The notes: a model not told the origin generated them from the letters alone. A stretch of DNA of 22,658 nt from Palsa-1392 sp036493915 (GCA_036493915.1 DASXPA010000164.1:1-22658); one strand, 5' to 3'. Counted from the stretch's first letter, positions 14,443-21,739 are shown. Program-made: numbers and translations.

Positions 14443-15117
14443 ATGACCTCGATCCCGATTCTCAGCGTCCGCAGCCTAACGAAAAGCTATGCGACCGGTG
14501 CTGGGCCGCTGACGGTGCTGCACGACATCTCTTTCGTCCTCGAGCAGGGGGCGACCTGTTCGATCCTCGGGCCATCCGGCAGCGGGAAGACGACGCTTTT
14601 GGGGCTCGCCGCCGGGCTCGATCAACCGACCTCCGGTTCTCTATTCCTCAACGGCATTTCGTTAGGCGAGATCAGCGAAGACGAACGCGCGCGCATCCGC
14701 AACGAGCTGGTTGGTTTCGTTTTTCAAAATTTCCAGCTCATCCCGACGCTGACCGCGCTGGAGAACGTCACTGTTCCAATGGAGTTGCGTGGCGACCGCG
14801 GCGCGCGTGAGTTCGCGCGCGAGCTTTTGCAGCAGGTCGGCCTCGCGGAACGGACCGATCATTATCCGACGCAACTTTCCGGCGGCGAACAGCAGCGCGT
14901 CGCCCTCGCGCGGGCCTTCATCAATCGCCCGAAGATTTTGTTTGCGGATGAACCGACGGGAAATCTCGATGCGGAAACGAGCGAGAAAGTGATCGAGATC
15001 ATGCTCGAGCTAAATTGCAGCGCCGGGACCGCGCTCGTCCTCGTGACCCACGACCCGGAAGTCGCGCGGCTTACCGAGCGCACCATCCGTCTGCGCAACG
15101 GCAGGATGGTCGAATGA
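14443..15117 (+). CDS. ybbA: ABC transporter ATPase, YbbA/LolD type
   Basis: A 224-residue complete ABC ATPase: Walker A GPSGSGKTT (43-51), Q-loop in GFVFQNFQLIP, signature LSGGEQQR (145-152), Walker B ILFADEPTGNLD and the switch histidine His203 in VTHD. The EPTGNLD wording marks the MacB/LolD/YbbA group that powers FtsX-type permeases which move or extract lipids and proteins in the envelope rather than transport solutes. The permease follows downstream, and the divergent tesA matches the E. coli ybbA-ybbP-tesA grouping. Two nonamers (14474 minus, 14659 plus) fall in this gene. Confidence 0.92.
   Translation: MTSIPILSVRSLTKSYATGAGPLTVLHDISFVLEQGATCSILGPSGSGKTTLLGLAAGLDQPTSGSLFLNGISLGEISEDERARIRNELVGFVFQNFQLIPTLTALENVTVPMELRGDRGAREFARELLQQVGLAERTDHYPTQLSGGEQQRVALARAFINRPKILFADEPTGNLDAETSEKVIEIMLELNCSAGTALVLVTHDPEVARLTERTIRLRNGRMVE
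14474..14482 (-). repeat. TCGTTAGGC nonamer copy
   Basis: Exact copy in ybbA codons 11-13, opposite strand, read as Ser-Leu-Thr. Confidence 0.9.
14659..14667 (+). repeat. TCGTTAGGC nonamer copy
   Basis: Exact copy in ybbA, sense, Ser-Leu-Gly; faces the copy 185 bases upstream. Confidence 0.9.
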
Positions 15118-15137
15118 AAAGGGATGCAATAAACACC

Positions 15138-15217
15138 TGTCATCGTCAGCGCAGCGAAGGACTTCACAAGCAAATCTTGGGGTCGCTGGCAGATGGTTCG
15201 CTCCGCTCACCATGATA
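15138..15217. repeat. REP-like inverted-repeat element, copy B
   Basis: About 80 bases, TGTCAT to TGATA, with arms AGCGCAGCGAA (15148-15158) and TTCGCTCCGCT (15197-15207) pairing at 10 of 11 positions. It shares start, arms, a TCACA block and end with copy A at 6235-6334, but the interior differs and is 20 bases shorter. It occupies most of the gap between the ATPase and permease genes of one operon. Confidence 0.7.
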
Positions 15218-15237
15218 AGTCTCCAAGGCACCCCGTG

Positions 15238-17793
15238 ATGGCGAAGTCGAATAGCGGCATCGGGTTCGTTCTCCACATGGCCTGGCGCGACAGCCGCTCG
15301 AGCCGGCGTCGGCTGCTGCTTTTTTCGATTTCGATCTCGTTAGGCGTGGCCGCGCTCACCGCGATCGGGCTCTTTCGCGCCAGCCTTTCCCAAGCCATCG
15401 ACGATCAGGCGCGGTCGCTCCTGGGCGCCGATTTGGTTGTAGAAAGTTCGCAGCCGTTCACTCCCGACCAGGAGCAGATGTTGCGTTCGTTAGGAGAAAC
15501 CCAGGCGCGCGAAGTGCGCTTTCGGACGATGGCGCTTTTCCCCAGGACCGGCGACACCCGGCTCGTTCATGTGCGCGCTCTCGGCGGCAACTTTCCCTTT
15601 TACGGCAAGATGGAAACCGCGCCGCCGCCGGCTGCGCAAAGCTTTCGTCGCGGGGGCGAAGCGGTGCCGGAAGAAAGTCTTCTTCTGCGATATCACGCCC
15701 GGCCCGGCGACCCGATCAAGATCGGCGACCTCACTTTCACGATCGCGGGCGCGCTCACGAAAATGCCCGGAGAAGCTTCGCCGGCGGCGAGCTTCGCGCC
15801 GCGCGTTTACGTTCCGCTGCAAGACCTCGCGCAGACCCACCTGCTCAAGCCGGGCAGCCTCGCGCACTATTTGGACTTCGTGAAGTTCGCGCCCGGAACT
15901 GATGTCGCCGCGGAGGTGACAAAGCTCGCGCCGCGAATCGAGCACGCCGGCCTGCGCTACGATACGGTGGCGAAGCGGAAGAAGGACCTCGGGCGCGCGC
16001 TCGACAATCTCTATCGCTTTCTCAATCTCGTCGGCTTCATCGCGCTGCTCCTCGGCGCCGTCGGTGTAGCGAGCGCGATCCAGGCGCACCTCCAGCAGAA
16101 GGTGCGGACGGCAGCGGTCTTGCGTTGCCTCGGCGCGGCCGGGCGAACAACCGTCGGAGTTTATCTTTGGCAGGCGATCGCGCTCGGATTAGTCGGCGCG
16201 ATCGTCGGGGGCGCGATCGGCCTTACGGTCCATCAGTTGTTGCAGGGGACGCTGCAGAAGTTCATTCCTTTTCCGCTGCCGCGAGCGATCGCGTGGCTGC
16301 CGGTTTTTCGCGGCATGGGGATCGGCCTCGCCGTTTGCGTTCTGTTCGCACTGCCGCCGCTCCTCCGTTTCCGCCGCGTTTCGCCGTTGCTCATGCTGCG
16401 CGCTTCGGTGGACGAGAACGCCGCGCGCGCGAAACGCGATTGGGCGGTTTGGGCGGTTTATCTTGCGATCGCTACGAGTCTCACGCTGCTTGCCGTCGCA
16501 CAGGCCGAAAAGTGGATCGAAGGATTCTACCTCGCGGGTGGCTTGGCCGTGGCCGTTTCGATCCTGATCGGGGTCGCGAAGTTGCTCATCGTTCTCGTCC
16601 GCAAATTTCTGCCGCAGCGCTGGAGTTTTGTTCTCCGCCAGGGCTTGGCTAATCTGAACCGGCCGAACAACCGCACGCTTCTGCTCACGCTCTCGTTAGG
16701 CTTGGGGACCTTTTTGCTCCTCAGCGTTTACCTCACCCGCGAGGTGCTGCTCAACCAGTTCCGCTCGATCGGCGCGAATGACCAGCCGAACATTTTTCTC
16801 TTCGATATCCAATCGGATCAAACTCGCGCAGTCGCCGATCTCGTTAGGCAGGAAGGACTCCCGGTCCTTCAGCAGGCGCCGATCGTGACCATGCGACTGG
16901 TCGAGGTGAAAGGACGGAAGTCGTCGGAGATTTTGAAAGACCCGCATCACACCGTGCCGGAGTGGGAATTGGAGCGTGAATATCGTTCGACTTATCGCGC
17001 GGATTTGAGCGAGACAGAGAAGCTCACGGCTGGGAAGTGGATCGGGCAGGTCGATTATCATCCGGACGAAACGGTGCCGGTCTCGGTCGAGCAGGACATC
17101 GCGAAGGACCTTGGCCTAACGATCGGCGACACGCTCGTTTTTGATGTCCAAGGGGTGCCGATCAAAACGCGCGTGGCCAGTTTGCGCGAGGTCGACTGGA
17201 AACGCTTTCAGACCAACTTTTTCATTGTCTTCCCGATGGGCGTGCTGGAAAAAGCGCCGACTTTCAATGTGCTCGTGAGTCGGGTGCCAACCCCGGCCGC
17301 ATCGGCGCGATTGCAAAATGCGGTCGTCGCGAAGTTTCCAAATGTCTCGGCGGTTGATCTTACTTCGGTGATTCAGACAGTCGACTCCATCCTCACCAAA
17401 GTCGCGCTCGTCATTCGCATCATGTCGCTTTTCATCGTTGGCACCGGGCTGATCGTGCTTGCGAGTACGATCTGGAGCGGGCGGTATCAGCGGCTGAAGG
17501 AGAGTGTGCTCCTGCGAACGTTAGGCGCATCGCGCCGGCAGATTTGGGAAATTCTCGGCGCGGAATATTTATTTCTCGGATTGCTCGCGAGCGCGACCGG
17601 GATCGTGCTCGCGCTCCTCGCCAGCTGGGCGCTGGCGGTCTTCGCTTTTAAGCTCGATTACGCGCCGTCGTTCTGGCCCGTCCTCGTCGCGGCGGCGGCG
17701 GTGAGCTCGTTAACTGTCGCCGTCGGTTTACTTACGAGCTACGGTGTGGGGAGCACGCCACCGCTCGCCATTTTGCGCGAAGAACTCGACTAA
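15238..17793 (+). CDS. ybbP: FtsX-type ABC permease, YbbP type
   Basis: An 851-residue permease with about ten membrane helices: one near residue 20-45, a cluster of three around 260-385, then a second helix block from about 400 and a final group of three near 725-840. This is the duplicated FtsX layout of YbbP (804 residues in E. coli), with large periplasmic domains between. The conserved coupling segment before the last helices, ERLLKESVLLRTLGASRRQIW-like (KESVLLRTLGASRRQI here), is clear, and VLRCLGAAGRTT is its counterpart in the first half. It should pair with the ATPase upstream. ATG 15238 is chosen because the frame upstream of it is REP-like repeat. It contains five nonamers and one variant (15487), the densest cluster in the window. 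Confidence 0.9.
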   Translation: MAKSNSGIGFVLHMAWRDSRSSRRRLLLFSISISLGVAALTAIGLFRASLSQAIDDQARSLLGADLVVESSQPFTPDQEQMLRSLGETQAREVRFRTMALFPRTGDTRLVHVRALGGNFPFYGKMETAPPPAAQSFRRGGEAVPEESLLLRYHARPGDPIKIGDLTFTIAGALTKMPGEASPAASFAPRVYVPLQDLAQTHLLKPGSLAHYLDFVKFAPGTDVAAEVTKLAPRIEHAGLRYDTVAKRKKDLGRALDNLYRFLNLVGFIALLLGAVGVASAIQAHLQQKVRTAAVLRCLGAAGRTTVGVYLWQAIALGLVGAIVGGAIGLTVHQLLQGTLQKFIPFPLPRAIAWLPVFRGMGIGLAVCVLFALPPLLRFRRVSPLLMLRASVDENAARAKRDWAVWAVYLAIATSLTLLAVAQAEKWIEGFYLAGGLAVAVSILIGVAKLLIVLVRKFLPQRWSFVLRQGLANLNRPNNRTLLLTLSLGLGTFLLLSVYLTREVLLNQFRSIGANDQPNIFLFDIQSDQTRAVADLVRQEGLPVLQQAPIVTMRLVEVKGRKSSEILKDPHHTVPEWELEREYRSTYRADLSETEKLTAGKWIGQVDYHPDETVPVSVEQDIAKDLGLTIGDTLVFDVQGVPIKTRVASLREVDWKRFQTNFFIVFPMGVLEKAPTFNVLVSRVPTPAASARLQNAVVAKFPNVSAVDLTSVIQTVDSILTKVALVIRIMSLFIVGTGLIVLASTIWSGRYQRLKESVLLRTLGASRRQIWEILGAEYLFLGLLASATGIVLALLASWALAVFAFKLDYAPSFWPVLVAAAAVSSLTVAVGLLTSYGVGSTPPLAILREELD
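15337..15345 (+). repeat. TCGTTAGGC nonamer copy
   Basis: Exact copy in ybbP, sense, Ser-Leu-Gly, in the first membrane helix. A variant TCGTTAGGA follows at 15487-15495, also Ser-Leu-Gly. Confidence 0.9.
16693..16701 (+). repeat. TCGTTAGGC nonamer copy
   Basis: Exact copy in ybbP, sense, Ser-Leu-Gly. Confidence 0.9.
16841..16849 (+). repeat. TCGTTAGGC nonamer copy
   Basis: Exact copy in ybbP, sense, but in a different frame: CTC GTT AGG, Leu-Val-Arg with the rare AGG codon. Confidence 0.9.
17114..17122 (-). repeat. TCGTTAGGC nonamer copy
   Basis: Exact copy in ybbP on the opposite strand, read as Leu-Thr-Ile. Confidence 0.9.
17519..17526 (+). repeat. CGTTAGGC core copy
   Basis: Exact 8-base core but preceded by A instead of T; read in ybbP as Thr-Leu-Gly within the conserved RTLGASRRQI segment, where the protein sequence itself is constrained. 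Confidence 0.8.
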
Positions 17794-18476
17794 GCACGCA
17801 GGCTGGCCAGCTCGCTTTTCGTTAGGGGACGCCAACTGCCGCGCGGCAGATCGCCGAGGCGCAAATGGCCGAGACGGATGCGGACAAGCCGTTCCACTTC
17901 ATAGCCGATGTCGTAAAACATGCGTCGAATCTGGCGATTCATTCCCTGCAGGAGGACAACGCGCAGCCGGGTCGGGGCAAACGGCTGCACGCGCATGAGC
18001 TTCGCCCGTTTGCCGTCGAGAAAAATCCCGGCGCGCAGCTTTTCCGCGAGCTTCGGTTCCCAAAGTTTGTCGAGGGTGACTTCATATTCCTTCTCCGCCT
18101 TGTGACGCGGATGGGTGAGCCGCTGCGCGAGATCGCCATCGCTGGTGAGAAGGAGCAGACCTTCGCTCTGCGCATCGAGCCGCCCGACGTTGAAGAGCCG
18201 GGAAAACTTCGCCGGCAGCAGATCGTAGATCGTATCCGTGGCGTGCGGGTCGCGGCGGGTGCAAACAAAACCGGCCGGCTTGTGCAGCAGGATGGTCAGG
18301 CTTTCCGCTGGCCTAACGAGTCGGCTGCCGACCTTGACGTGATCGCTCGGTTCAACCTGAGTGCCGAAATTGGTGCATGCCCGGCCGTTCACCGTGACGC
18401 GACCGGCCGCGATCAGCTCGTCGCATTGCCGGCGCGAACCGAGACCGGCCGCGGCGAGAAAACGATTGAGGCGCAT
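17790..18476 (-). CDS. RsuA/RluB-family pseudouridine synthase
   Basis: A 228-residue rRNA pseudouridine synthase. Residues 1-60 form an S4 RNA-binding domain (MRLNRFLAAAGLGSRRQCDELIAAGRVTVNG). The catalytic domain has KPAGFVCTRRD, then GRLDAQSEGLLLLTSDG with nucleophile Asp101, KEYEVTLD, and the closing GMNRQIRRMF and LVRIRLGHLRLGDLP. RluB, RluE, RluF and RsuA share these; the order S4 then core fits RluB or RsuA but the target base cannot be told. ATG 18476 is chosen over the open frame up to 18524 because the extra part is a hairpin. Its TAG overlaps the TAA of the convergent ybbP (17790-17793). The start region carries a variant and 18311 an exact nonamer. Confidence 0.9.
   Translation of the reverse strand: MRLNRFLAAAGLGSRRQCDELIAAGRVTVNGRACTNFGTQVEPSDHVKVGSRLVRPAESLTILLHKPAGFVCTRRDPHATDTIYDLLPAKFSRLFNVGRLDAQSEGLLLLTSDGDLAQRLTHPRHKAEKEYEVTLDKLWEPKLAEKLRAGIFLDGKRAKLMRVQPFAPTRLRVVLLQGMNRQIRRMFYDIGYEVERLVRIRLGHLRLGDLPRGSWRPLTKSELASLRA
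17819..17827 (+). repeat. Nonamer variant
   Basis: TCGTTAGGG, one mismatch, antisense in the 3' end of the pseudouridine synthase gene, about 30 bases from its stop. Confidence 0.6.
18311..18319 (-). repeat. TCGTTAGGC nonamer copy
   Basis: Exact copy in the pseudouridine synthase gene, sense to it but in the CTC GTT AGG frame (Leu-Val-Arg). Confidence 0.9.
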
Positions 18477-18482
18477 GGAGAA

Positions 18483-18533
18483 GTTGAGAGTTCTTGGTTG
18501 AGAGCCGCCGGCTCTCAACCACAAACTCTCAAC
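18483..18533. terminator. Long hairpin between the small basic protein and the pseudouridine synthase
   Basis: Inner arms TGGTTGAGAGCC (18495-18506) and GGCTCTCAACCA (18510-18521) pair perfectly around a 3-base loop. After a 2-base mismatch, GTTGAGAGTT (18483-18492) and AACTCTCAAC (18524-18533) add ten more pairs. On the minus strand it starts 6 bases after the small basic protein stop and ends 6 bases before the pseudouridine synthase ATG. There is no long T-run, so it could be a terminator, attenuator, or the end of a repeat (GTTGAGAG occurs twice in each arm). Confidence 0.65.
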
Positions 18534-18539
18534 TTTCTT

Positions 18540-18695
18540 CTAAACGTCCGGCTTGGTCTTCGGCAAGCCGACGACTTTGCTCGTCTCTTTCCACTGGCCA
18601 CGCTTTTTCAGCAGCTCGACCCGCTCGAAACGTTTCAGGACGTTTCGCTTCGCGGTGATGGTGCTGGCGCCTTTGAGACTGCGATGCTGCGACAT
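18540..18695 (-). CDS. PVC-signature small basic protein
   Basis: A 51-residue, lysine- and arginine-rich protein: MSQHRSLKGASTITAKRNV then LKRFERVELLKKRGQW and GLPKTKPDV. The pattern 'M-S-x-H/D-R-S-L-K ... R-N-V-L-x-R-x-E-R-I ... L ... W ... GLPK' is the small basic protein found across Planctomycetes, Verrucomicrobia and Chlamydiae and proposed as a signature of the PVC superphylum; a link to ribosomes or translation has been suggested. The frame is open to 18737, but ATG 18695 matches the family start and has GGAG nine bases upstream. It is the best taxonomic marker in the window. It shares a 68-base divergent promoter space with the rhodanese gene. Confidence 0.85.
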   Translation of the reverse strand: MSQHRSLKGASTITAKRNVLKRFERVELLKKRGQWKETSKVVGLPKTKPDV

Positions 18696-18763
18696 AGGAA
18701 AATGCTCCGGGTTGTGGATCGGAAAATGAGCGGGCACAGTAACCGGCCTCGCCGATTTTTCAA

Positions 18764-19312
18764 ATGTTAAGGAAGACTCCGCATTTCAAGCTCACTCTTG
18801 GTTTGCTCGCCCTCCTGATCGGTACGGGCGCTCTTCTTTCCTGTCGGAGCGTCGACTGGTTTGTCTTGAAGCGTTCGCTCCGCGCGAAATTCGGCGACGA
18901 ACGCTGGATCACGACGGAGCAACTTGCCGACTGGCTCGCCGACAAGGATCACCCGGCGCCGATGCTGCTCGATGTGCGGACGCCGGCGGAGTGGAAGGTG
19001 AGCCACCTGCCAGGTGCGCGTCAGGTTGATCCCGCGGCGTCGGCTGAGGCCGTCGCCGGCGCGACGGCAAAGAGCGCACCGATCGTGACCTATTGTTCGG
19101 TCGGTTATCGCTCCGGCGAAATGGCGCGGCGTTTGCGCGCGGCCGGCTTCACCCGTGTGCGGAATCTCGAGGGCTCCATCTTTGAATGGGGGAACGAACA
19201 CCGGCCATTGGTGCACGGGGGCAAACCGGCGACGCAGGTGCATCCATACGACGCGTTTTGGAGCCGGCTGCTGCAGCCAGAGGTGTGGGCGCGGCTCCCG
19301 GCTAACGACTAA
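18764..19312 (+). CDS. Rhodanese-domain lipoprotein
   Basis: A 182-residue protein with a single rhodanese domain (about 48-155). The N-terminus is a lipoprotein-type signal, LLALLIGTGALLSC, with lipidation Cys27, so it is probably anchored on the periplasmic face of a membrane. The domain has LLDVRTPAEWKVSHLPGA (the CH2A region) and the active loop YCSVGYRSG with Cys111, the sulfur-carrying residue. Single-domain rhodaneses move sulfane sulfur or act in phage-shock and redox responses; the exact job is unknown. Its TAA overlaps the TAG of the convergent glycosyltransferase (19309-19312) inside a double nonamer variant, GGCTAACGACTAACGA (19300-19315). Confidence 0.85.
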   Translation: MLRKTPHFKLTLGLLALLIGTGALLSCRSVDWFVLKRSLRAKFGDERWITTEQLADWLADKDHPAPMLLDVRTPAEWKVSHLPGARQVDPAASAEAVAGATAKSAPIVTYCSVGYRSGEMARRLRAAGFTRVRNLEGSIFEWGNEHRPLVHGGKPATQVHPYDAFWSRLLQPEVWARLPAND

Positions 19313-19315
19313 CGA
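19300..19315 (-). repeat. Tandem nonamer variants at overlapping stops
   Basis: GGCTAACGACTAACGA: two one-mismatch cores in tandem, spaced like the pair at 7544-7559. The second holds the stop codons of both convergent genes. Confidence 0.65.
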
Positions 19316-21108
19316 TGGTTGCTGAGGAGGACGGTCGTGCCGCAGGTGGCCAGGTCCTCTGTTGGAAGGCCTTTTTCGTGAAGCACTTTTTGCCAATGCG
19401 GCACCCGGTTTTTCTCGAGCAAGAGAAAGATGCGATCCGATCCGCTCCAAGCCTGAAGGACTGTCGGCTCATCGAGAAAAACATCCGGCACTGGAGCAGG
19501 TTTGGCGCCGGGGCCGGCGAAGGGATCCTGATTCACGAGATAAAATTTTCGCCCGAGATAAAAGAGCAGGCTGCTCCCGACGTGCATTGGGCCTTCGTAG
19601 ATGATCTTGTCGTTAGGCGCGAGACTGGCGTCGATGAACCGGGCGGCATCGGCGAGCGAAAAATAAGGCGCCATCCGGGCGACGCCGTCGATCATGCTGA
19701 AGCCGATCGGGACCATCGCGGCGGCGATCGCAACGAGAGCGATGCGAGGGCGATTTTGCCTGACGAACCAAAGGGCGATCGCGGAGAAAAGCACGAGCGC
19801 GAAACCAACAATCGCGCACATCGGCCGAAAGTTCATCCAGGTGGAAAGCGGAATGCCCTTGAGCGTTCGCCAGGCGGTCGAACGGCTGGCGGTCGTCCCC
19901 CATTGGCCGTCGACGCCGTGGAAAAGTGAAGGTAACCGCCAAGCCATGATGAGCGCGAGGAGTCCGATCAGGAACACCGCGACGACGCCGACGATTTGAG
20001 TCCAGCGCGGCATTCGTTCCCAGGCGCTCGCGGCGAAAATGGCGAACGCGCCCCACATGCTCATCGAGTAATAGTCTTGCCGTTGACCGATAAAGAAGAG
20101 CGGGACGAGCACCACCCCCATCCAGCAAAGCGGCAGCGCGTCGGCAAATTCGATCTCTCGAGGACGAAAGACGCGCCGTGCCGTGAGGATCACGCCCGGA
20201 AAAATGAGAAAGGTCCAGGGAAACCACCAGGCGAGATGAAGCGCGCAAAAAGTACCGCGCGCCACACTATCGTAGGTGTGCGCGCGATCGGCCGCGCCGG
20301 TCAAGTGCACGAACCATTCCTGCTCCGTGACGTGTGCGAGAAATCCCGGATACTGCCATTCGATCCAAATGTGCCAAGGGAGCGCGATGAGCAGAAAAAC
20401 CAGAATGCCTTCCCAGCGGAGCAATCCCCGAAAACGGATGCGCGCCTCTCGATAGAAACAGGCGAGCAAACCGAGCGTCGCCGCCGGATAAAGCAAGCCG
20501 TGCAAGCTCTTCGTCATGCAAGCGATCGCGGCGCAAATCCAGAAGCCGACGAACCAACCGCGGCGGCCAGCGCGTCGCTCGTAGCCGCGGATCGCGCAGT
20601 AGATTGCGCCGGCGATGAGGGCGCTGAAAACCGGCTCCGGCATGACGATGCGCCCGAGCAGAAATGTCCCGCAACAAGACAGCTGAATGAGCGCCGCGAG
20701 GAATCCGCGCCACGGCCCGCCGAGGCGTTCGCCGATGAGAAAAGTGAGCACGACCGAGGCGAGGATGGCGAGTGCGATGGGAAGGCGCACGGCGGCGGTC
20801 GTCAGGCCACAAGTCTTGAGCGAGATCGCGATCATCCAGTAGAGCAGGGGCGGCTTTTGCAAACGTGGGACGCCGTCGTTGGTCGGGGTGAGCCACTGAT
20901 GGCTCTCCAGCATCTCGCGCGCGGCGCCGGCGTATTGGCCCTCGGTTTCGTTGTAGAGATCGCCCCAGCCGACCGTCGCGATGTGGAGGAGCGCCGTCAG
21001 GCAAACGAGAAAAATGAGGAGAGCGCGTCGCACCGGTGGCGGTTGCACCGCGCCGGGTGCGAAGAAAATCTCGTCGAGACTGAGGGCAGGATTGCCAGAG
21101 GGAGTCAT
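19309..21108 (-). CDS. GT39/ArnT-like membrane glycosyltransferase
   Basis: A 599-residue membrane protein with about 11-13 helices in the GT-C fold. After the first helix the periplasmic loop has GDLYNETEGQYAGAAREM (acidic residues Glu54 and Glu56 where ArnT has its catalytic DE) and RLQKPPLLYWMIAIS (Lys85), both hallmarks of the dolichyl-phosphate-mannose/ArnT-like family that moves a sugar from a polyprenyl phosphate to lipid A, protein or another envelope acceptor. A poorly conserved soluble domain of about 130 residues ends the protein. ATG 21108 is preferred over the open frame to 21216, which overlaps the thioesterase. It lies 2 bases after the thioesterase stop. Donor and acceptor are unknown. 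Confidence 0.85.
   Translation of the reverse strand: MTPSGNPALSLDEIFFAPGAVQPPPVRRALLIFLVCLTALLHIATVGWGDLYNETEGQYAGAAREMLESHQWLTPTNDGVPRLQKPPLLYWMIAISLKTCGLTTAAVRLPIALAILASVVLTFLIGERLGGPWRGFLAALIQLSCCGTFLLGRIVMPEPVFSALIAGAIYCAIRGYERRAGRRGWFVGFWICAAIACMTKSLHGLLYPAATLGLLACFYREARIRFRGLLRWEGILVFLLIALPWHIWIEWQYPGFLAHVTEQEWFVHLTGAADRAHTYDSVARGTFCALHLAWWFPWTFLIFPGVILTARRVFRPREIEFADALPLCWMGVVLVPLFFIGQRQDYYSMSMWGAFAIFAASAWERMPRWTQIVGVVAVFLIGLLALIMAWRLPSLFHGVDGQWGTTASRSTAWRTLKGIPLSTWMNFRPMCAIVGFALVLFSAIALWFVRQNRPRIALVAIAAAMVPIGFSMIDGVARMAPYFSLADAARFIDASLAPNDKIIYEGPMHVGSSLLFYLGRKFYLVNQDPFAGPGAKPAPVPDVFLDEPTVLQAWSGSDRIFLLLEKNRVPHWQKVLHEKGLPTEDLATCGTTVLLSNHR
19610..19618 (+). repeat. TCGTTAGGC nonamer copy
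   Basis: Exact copy in the glycosyltransferase gene, antisense, read as Pro-Asn-Asp. Confidence 0.9.
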
Positions 21109-21110
21109 CG

Positions 21111-21545
21111 CTAGGCTCGGTTGACCCGCGTGCTCTGCCGGTGCCGTTCCCATTCTTCCGGCAAACGCAAGAGCTTCGCTTCCGGCATTTGAATGACGGC
21201 GAGCATTTGCCGGCATTCTGCGATGAGCGCGTTATCCGCCGGACGCTTGATCTGAAAAGCGCACCAGAAACGCACCCGCTCGACGCGATCGAGCCAGCCG
21301 TGGATCGTTAGGCAATCGCCGAGTTGAGCGGCGCGGCGGTAATCGATCTCGGTGCGCACGACCACGGGATAGCGTCGCGTCGCCGCCATCTCGCTCAGTT
21401 TCATTCCGAGCCGTTCGGCCAGAAGGGTGCGTGCGATTTCAATAAAACGCAGGTAGGCGATGTTATGCACGACCGCGGCGCAATCGGTGTCGAAGAACAT
21501 CACCTGCACTTCGGTTTGGATCCGAGGCACCGTTTGGGCTGTCAT
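21111..21545 (-). CDS. YbgC/FadM-like acyl-CoA thioesterase
   Basis: A 144-residue hot-dog-fold protein of the 4-hydroxybenzoyl-CoA thioesterase family. QVMFFDTDCAAVVHNIAYLRFIEIAR holds the active-site region; Asp19 corresponds to the catalytic Asp of YbgC, in a DTDxxGVVYHxxYL setting, with the usual Gly replaced by Ala (DTDCAAVVHN). Later, VVVRTEIDYRRAAQLGDCLTI is the family's second strand block. It hydrolyses acyl-CoA or acyl-ACP; the chain length is unknown. ATG 21545 gives the family length; the frame is open to 21632. It is the first gene of a two-gene unit with the glycosyltransferase. Confidence 0.85.
   Translation of the reverse strand: MTAQTVPRIQTEVQVMFFDTDCAAVVHNIAYLRFIEIARTLLAERLGMKLSEMAATRRYPVVVRTEIDYRRAAQLGDCLTIHGWLDRVERVRFWCAFQIKRPADNALIAECRQMLAVIQMPEAKLLRLPEEWERHRQSTRVNRA
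21305..21313 (+). repeat. TCGTTAGGC nonamer copy
   Basis: Exact copy in the thioesterase gene, antisense, read as Leu-Thr-Ile. A variant (CGCTAGGC, 21109-21116) contains the same gene's TAG stop. Confidence 0.9.
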
Positions 21546-21739
21546 TGGACGGTCACTCTTCCGTCGCGGCGCCAGTGCCACGGCGTGCCGGAAATCCGCA
21601 TGGCGAATAACGAAGCCCGAAGGAATGCTCAAAAAGTTGAAATAAGTAAGGCCTAAGACGGTGCTGTTTTGAGCCTTTTCCAGTCTTGATCATTCGGATT
21701 TCATCCGGTCCTCGAGATTCGGCATACGGATTTTTCCTC
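21546..21739. other. Intergenic region
   Basis: A 194-base gap between the membrane-protein gene upstream and the thioesterase, both on the minus strand, so it should hold the thioesterase promoter. It is less GC-rich than its surroundings and has repeated CGGATTTC/CATCCGG/ATACGGATTTTT wording (21692-21735), like decayed intergenic repeats. No gene is seen. Confidence 0.4.

Noticed and set aside
8840..17526. The nonamer as a simple result of rare TTA codons
   Set aside because: TTA also occurs outside the word (for example near 8863, 9416 and 16187), and many copies do not use a TTA codon at all.
19996..21114. 372-codon plus-strand frame opposite the glycosyltransferase
   Set aside because: Charged low-complexity shadow; the minus-strand frame has GT39 motifs and membrane helices.
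299..21313. The TCGTTAGGC copies as remnants of a mobile element
   Set aside because: Flanks of different copies share nothing beyond the nonamer, and many lie inside conserved codons of intact genes, so they were not inserted as part of a longer element.
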